A DNA stretch of 25,935 nucleotides from JBFLYN01 sp040756655 (GTDB lineage Bacteria; Bacillota; Sulfobacillia; UBA8153), in contig JBFLYN010000041.1 in NCBI GenBank assembly GCA_040756655.1, positions 1 through 25,935 of the forward strand, read 5' to 3'. The translations under genes and the position numbers were made by a program. Below are positions 23,200-25,935 of this stretch, piece by piece. The notes under the pieces are model-generated. The model saw only the letters and a program-made list of their open reading frames with translations, did no database searches and was not told the DNA's origin. How positions within the stretch are numbered: the first letter of the stretch is position 1; each line of letters opens with the position of its first letter.

Positions 23200-24222
23200 T
23201 CAACAGCACTTGCCGAAACGGCAGTTAGGATACCGGCACTCCGAACAACCTGCGCACAGTCCTCCCACGGCCATTTGGGCGAAATCGCCGCGGGTCAGCC
23301 TCTCACCGGTAAACAGCCGGGGTAGGATCAAGTCGAATACCGTTGCCGGGTTGTACATCACGCAACCGGGCAGGCCTACCACCGGTACATCTTCCAGGTA
23401 TGCCAGCATGAGCATGGAGCCAGGGAGAACGGGAGTCCCATAGATGACGACCTCCGCCCCCGTAGCGCTGATGGCACCAGGAGTCCGGTCGTCGGGATCC
23501 ACCGACATCCCACCGGTGACCAAGATCAGCCCTGCTCCGTCGCGGTAGGCAGCCAGGATGCTACTGCAGATGGCCTCCCGATCATCGCCCACGATGGTGT
23601 GACCTATGATCCGGCAGGGGAAGTGCGCGAGTTTCTCCACCACCACCCGGCCAAAGCCATCTGCAATTCTCCCGTGCAACACCTCGTTTCCCGTGATGAT
23701 CAAGTATGCCTGGCGGTGCCTGTAGGGCAGCACCTGTAACACCGGCGCTGACCGGCCCAGCTGCTCCACGGCCTCGACCTTTTCTGCTTGGATGACCAGC
23801 GGGAACACGCGCGCACCGGCCAGCAGTTCTCCTTGCTTGACCGGTACGTTGCTGTGGAGAGTGGCCACTGAGAGCTCGCCGCATGCGTTGATGGCATGCA
23901 CTGCTTCCCGGTCCACCTTGAAGAGTCCGTCTGACGTTGCTTGGATGCTGACCCTCCCTTCCGCTGGTGCGCCTGGCATGGTATGGGGGCCGCATAGGGC
24001 CGATGCCATACGGGTCACGGCATCATCCTCATGGAGCTGCCCTGGTCCCAGTTCCATCACGAATACGTGCTCTTTACCCATGCTGAGCAGCTTGGGTAGG
24101 TCCTCCCGGCGGATGATATGACCTCTCTTGAAAGCTGGCCCCTTGAACTCACCCGGTACAATCCTTGTCAAGTCATGGCCGAGTACCAGGCCTATGGCCT
24201 CCTCGATGCGCACTTGCCTCAC
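23200..24222 (-). CDS. MoeA-like molybdopterin-binding protein with Cys-rich tail
   Basis: A 340-residue protein. The MoCF-biosynthesis (MoeA/MogA) fold is seen from about residue 175: YLIITGNEVLHGRI, LILVTGGMSVDPDDRTPGA (the G-G-x-S...D-x-T site for molybdopterin), then LPGSMLMLAYLEDVPVVGLP. The N-terminal half has an MoeA-like start (RIEEAIGLVLGHDLTRI, GPAFKRGHIIRREDL). The C-terminal insertion domain of MoeA is missing. Instead the protein ends with six cysteines (Cys323, 326, 329, 334, 339, 340) in CAGCSECRYPNCRFGKCC, which look like metal or iron-sulfur ligands. It may use molybdopterin or a related ligand, or insert metal for an enzyme encoded elsewhere. The GTG start has AGGGGGT eight bases upstream. 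The upstream gene on the same strand ends 48 bp away, so the two are probably co-transcribed. Confidence 0.85.
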   Translation of the reverse strand: MRQVRIEEAIGLVLGHDLTRIVPGEFKGPAFKRGHIIRREDLPKLLSMGKEHVFVMELGPGQLHEDDAVTRMASALCGPHTMPGAPAEGRVSIQATSDGLFKVDREAVHAINACGELSVATLHSNVPVKQGELLAGARVFPLVIQAEKVEAVEQLGRSAPVLQVLPYRHRQAYLIITGNEVLHGRIADGFGRVVVEKLAHFPCRIIGHTIVGDDREAICSSILAAYRDGAGLILVTGGMSVDPDDRTPGAISATGAEVVIYGTPVLPGSMLMLAYLEDVPVVGLPGCVMYNPATVFDLILPRLFTGERLTRGDFAQMAVGGLCAGCSECRYPNCRFGKCC

Positions 24223-24270
24223 CCGGGTTACCCCCTATCGCTCGGTGGTAATAGCATATCCTGCCCGTTC

Positions 24271-25530
24271 CTAGCCAAGGCCGGGCGGACTCCGCGACCC
24301 GCAGCTGTTAGCCGGTGTTTCGCAGGAGCCATGTCCGGCCACCAGCTCTGGCCAGCGGGTCTTGTATGGCCCGCCATACTCAGTCCAGAACCTCAAGTGC
24401 ATGGCATGCTGTGGACAATGGTTGACGCACCCAAAACAGAGATAGCAGGTACCAGTTGCCCTCGGCATACCGGCGACCCAGCTGATGCTGCCGGCTGGGC
24501 AGTATCGTATACAGAAACCGCAACCGGTACATCGTCGTGGCCACGCGTAGGCTCGATATGCGAACCGGTTGAGCCACCTGTTGTCCAGGAGAAATCCCAC
24601 CAGTGCCAGCGGTGTTGGCCAGAGAATAACCGGCAAGCCGGCTCTGTCCCCGCGCGCGAGCGCCGCCGAAGTTATCGACGCAAGCACCATATCCCTTTCA
24701 AAGGGCGTATGGGAGTCAGCCCAATGCCAGAGTGACCGGGGACCAATGCGCAACGTTGGGACATTGAGCGGATATGTACACCACAGTCTACCTACTACCT
24801 CGTAGCCCCGGAGGGTCAAGAGAGCCCAAGCCACAAAGCCCGCATTCTCTGGCCCCCCGGCAGACGTGTAGAGGATGAATGCCGGCTTCCCCCCGCCACG
24901 GGGTAGCCGCGTCAACAGGTACTCTGTCAGGGGCCACGGAGGTTTCCAACCACTGACCGGGAAGGCCAAAACCAGGGTGTCACCTGCCAGATGGGGCCTG
25001 AACTCGTCCTGTTTGTGGAACCGGTGAACCACTAGAACTCCCTGCAATGATTCAGCGAACACCTGGGCATAGTGGGCTGTGTTGCCGGAAAAGGAACACA
25101 GGATCATGTCGATCTGGCCATGCTGGTGACACCGGGCCGGCCGTACATGGTAAAAGGCGTAGGCTGATACCCACACTAGCGTGGTACCCACGAAAACTAG
25201 TTCCGCCCACCCCAGGGAGTTGGTGAAGAGGGCCAGCACCACCCAGCCGGCGATGCATAGAAGTGATACCCAGGTGGCCGCACGCGAAGTCACCCGGTGG
25301 CTTACCATGATCAACACCACCGCCACCAGGGGAATATGCCAGGCGGCGCCCTGCCGGGGTACCAGCGGGGCCAAAACCAGCCAGGTCAAGGGGATAAGCG
25401 AGGCTTCAAGCAAGACCGACCAGGAGGCATAGGCACGGAACAACAGGATCATGGCGAGTGCCCAGGCTATAAGGTCATGGGGCAAAGTAAGGCCGTTGGC
25501 CACCAGTCCCAGGCCCGCAAAATAACCCAC
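24271..25530 (-). CDS. Membrane-anchored flavodoxin / 2x[4Fe-4S] ferredoxin fusion
   Basis: A 419-residue redox protein. Residues 1-130 hold about five hydrophobic spans (LIAWALAMILLF; LLEASLIPLTWLVLAPLV; IPLVAVVLIMVS; WVSLLCIAGWVVLALF; LVFVGTTLVWVSAYAFY). A flavodoxin-like domain follows with the FMN phosphate loop CSFSGNTAHYAQVFAESL and later TLVLAFPVSGWKPPWPL and FILYTSAGGPENAGFVAW. This is the layout of the EFR1 family, here with a membrane anchor added. The C-terminus binds two [4Fe-4S] clusters: CTGCGFCIRYCPAGSI and CYLCFGCVNHCPQHAM. It could exchange electrons between ferredoxin, flavin and the membrane. GTG 25530 is the first standard start but has no ribosome site; CTG 25605, with AGGTGA seven bases upstream, would add 25 residues. 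It lies upstream of the MoeA-like gene on the same strand. Confidence 0.8.
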   Translation of the reverse strand: MGYFAGLGLVANGLTLPHDLIAWALAMILLFRAYASWSVLLEASLIPLTWLVLAPLVPRQGAAWHIPLVAVVLIMVSHRVTSRAATWVSLLCIAGWVVLALFTNSLGWAELVFVGTTLVWVSAYAFYHVRPARCHQHGQIDMILCSFSGNTAHYAQVFAESLQGVLVVHRFHKQDEFRPHLAGDTLVLAFPVSGWKPPWPLTEYLLTRLPRGGGKPAFILYTSAGGPENAGFVAWALLTLRGYEVVGRLWCTYPLNVPTLRIGPRSLWHWADSHTPFERDMVLASITSAALARGDRAGLPVILWPTPLALVGFLLDNRWLNRFAYRAYAWPRRCTGCGFCIRYCPAGSISWVAGMPRATGTCYLCFGCVNHCPQHAMHLRFWTEYGGPYKTRWPELVAGHGSCETPANSCGSRSPPGLG

Positions 25531-25704
25531 CGAGCAGGCCAGCAGTCCCCAACCCGGGTGTTTCCGCTGCTGTCCATCTTCCGTGGGTGCTCTTGAGACA
25601 AACAGAGAAGAATCACCTACTTCCGGCTGGTCTACTCCCAGGGTTCAGCCACAGCCTTTATCACCGCGCTCTCTCGATCCGTCTCAAGTGGGTACGCGCA
25701 GGGC
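25531..25704. other. Gap between the flavodoxin fusion and the transposase remnant
   Basis: About 170 bp. The minus-strand frame of the flavodoxin fusion stays open to about 25640, where a TGA closes it, and contains a candidate CTG start at 25605 with AGGTGA (plus strand TCACCT, 25613-25618) in front. No promoter pair or hairpin is convincing. Confidence 0.3.
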
Positions 25705-25935
25705 TTACGGAGTAACACTACCATACACGGATGTGGCCGAGCCGTCAAGATACCCGGACGGGCCCAGCACCGCCTGCAGCACGGCGGCCACCGTCAGTCC
25801 GGGATTTCTCCGTTCGGCTTTCTCCAGCCCCAACTGTTCATCCAGTAACGCTGTATACGCTCCCGTCTCCCGGTCCCGGTAGTACCGCCGTCGATAGGTC
25901 ACTGTCCCTACCAGCGTGTCCACGGTCCGCTCCCG
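25705..25935 (-). pseudogene. UPF0236 / ISLre2-type transposase fragment, cut by the window edge
   Basis: The minus-strand frame is open from the right edge to a TAA at 25705. It reads VGTVTYRRRYYRDRETGAY and ALLDEQLGLEKAERRNPGLT, the conserved pattern of the N-terminal part of ISLre2-family (UPF0236) transposases, in which a T-x-G-x-V-x-x-R-R-x-Y-Y motif precedes LDE-x-LGL. Full-length proteins continue for some 300 residues, with the catalytic acids, after this point. Here the frame stops about 20 residues later, after LGPSGYLDGSATSVYGS, so the copy is truncated. The true start lies outside the window. No catalytic residues remain in the visible part. Confidence 0.65.

Noticed and set aside
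1..25935. CRISPR array, tRNA, rRNA or phage genes
   Set aside because: No regularly spaced direct repeats, no cloverleaf or rRNA signature and no phage structural genes were seen on reading both strands.

Overview
The window is GC-rich DNA that most likely comes from an anaerobic, spore-forming, probably thermophilic member of the Firmicutes (Moorella or Desulfotomaculum-like lineages). The evidence is a SleB-type cortex hydrolase with LysM repeats, a GerMN/Gmad2 protein with S-layer (SLH) anchors, strong AGGAGG-type ribosome sites, non-ATG starts, and several iron-sulfur and multiheme redox proteins. Taxonomy is inferred from gene content only. I found no rRNA, tRNA or CRISPR array.

Layout. 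1-404: the 3' end of a membrane-protein gene with a strong terminator. 502-1527: a decayed, internally deleted IS1634-type element. 1762-4921: a LysM/SleB hydrolase, a DUF1232 protein and a winged-helix/ferredoxin protein. 5069-7683: a glycolate/D-lactate dehydrogenase pair (glcD-glcF). 7861-11259: a large soluble hybrid histidine kinase with PAS, GAF and receiver domains. 11484-12584 (minus): a one-module PurL/AIR-synthase-like protein with an unusual cysteine cluster. 12585-13235: a 650-bp gap with two strong hairpins. 13236-16808: a Ski2-like helicase directly followed by a GerMN-SLH-Gmad2 surface protein and a terminator. 17076-18284 (minus): a six-heme lipoprotein cytochrome. 18546-23143: a divergent cytochrome c maturation operon, ccmA-B-C-D-E-F. 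23200-25530 (minus): a MoeA-like protein with a cysteine-rich tail and, upstream of it, a membrane-anchored flavodoxin/ferredoxin fusion. 25705 to the right edge: a fragment of a UPF0236/ISLre2-type transposase.

How the genes fit together. The best-supported functional unit is the cytochrome block. A System I (Ccm) heme-delivery operon sits back-to-back with a gene for a hexaheme lipoprotein that needs that machinery. Its CcmE carries a C-x3-Y motif in place of the usual heme-binding histidine motif, and no ccmG or ccmH follows, as in the reduced Ccm system known from Desulfovibrio. Around it lie electron-transfer genes: glcDF feeding electrons from a 2-hydroxy acid, two ferredoxin-type proteins and a membrane flavodoxin/ferredoxin. 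A second theme is the spore or cell envelope (LysM-SleB; GerMN-SLH-Gmad2). The least explained items are the Cys-rich PurL-like protein, the Cys-tailed MoeA-like protein with its membrane redox partner, and the structured gap at 12.9-13.07 kb.
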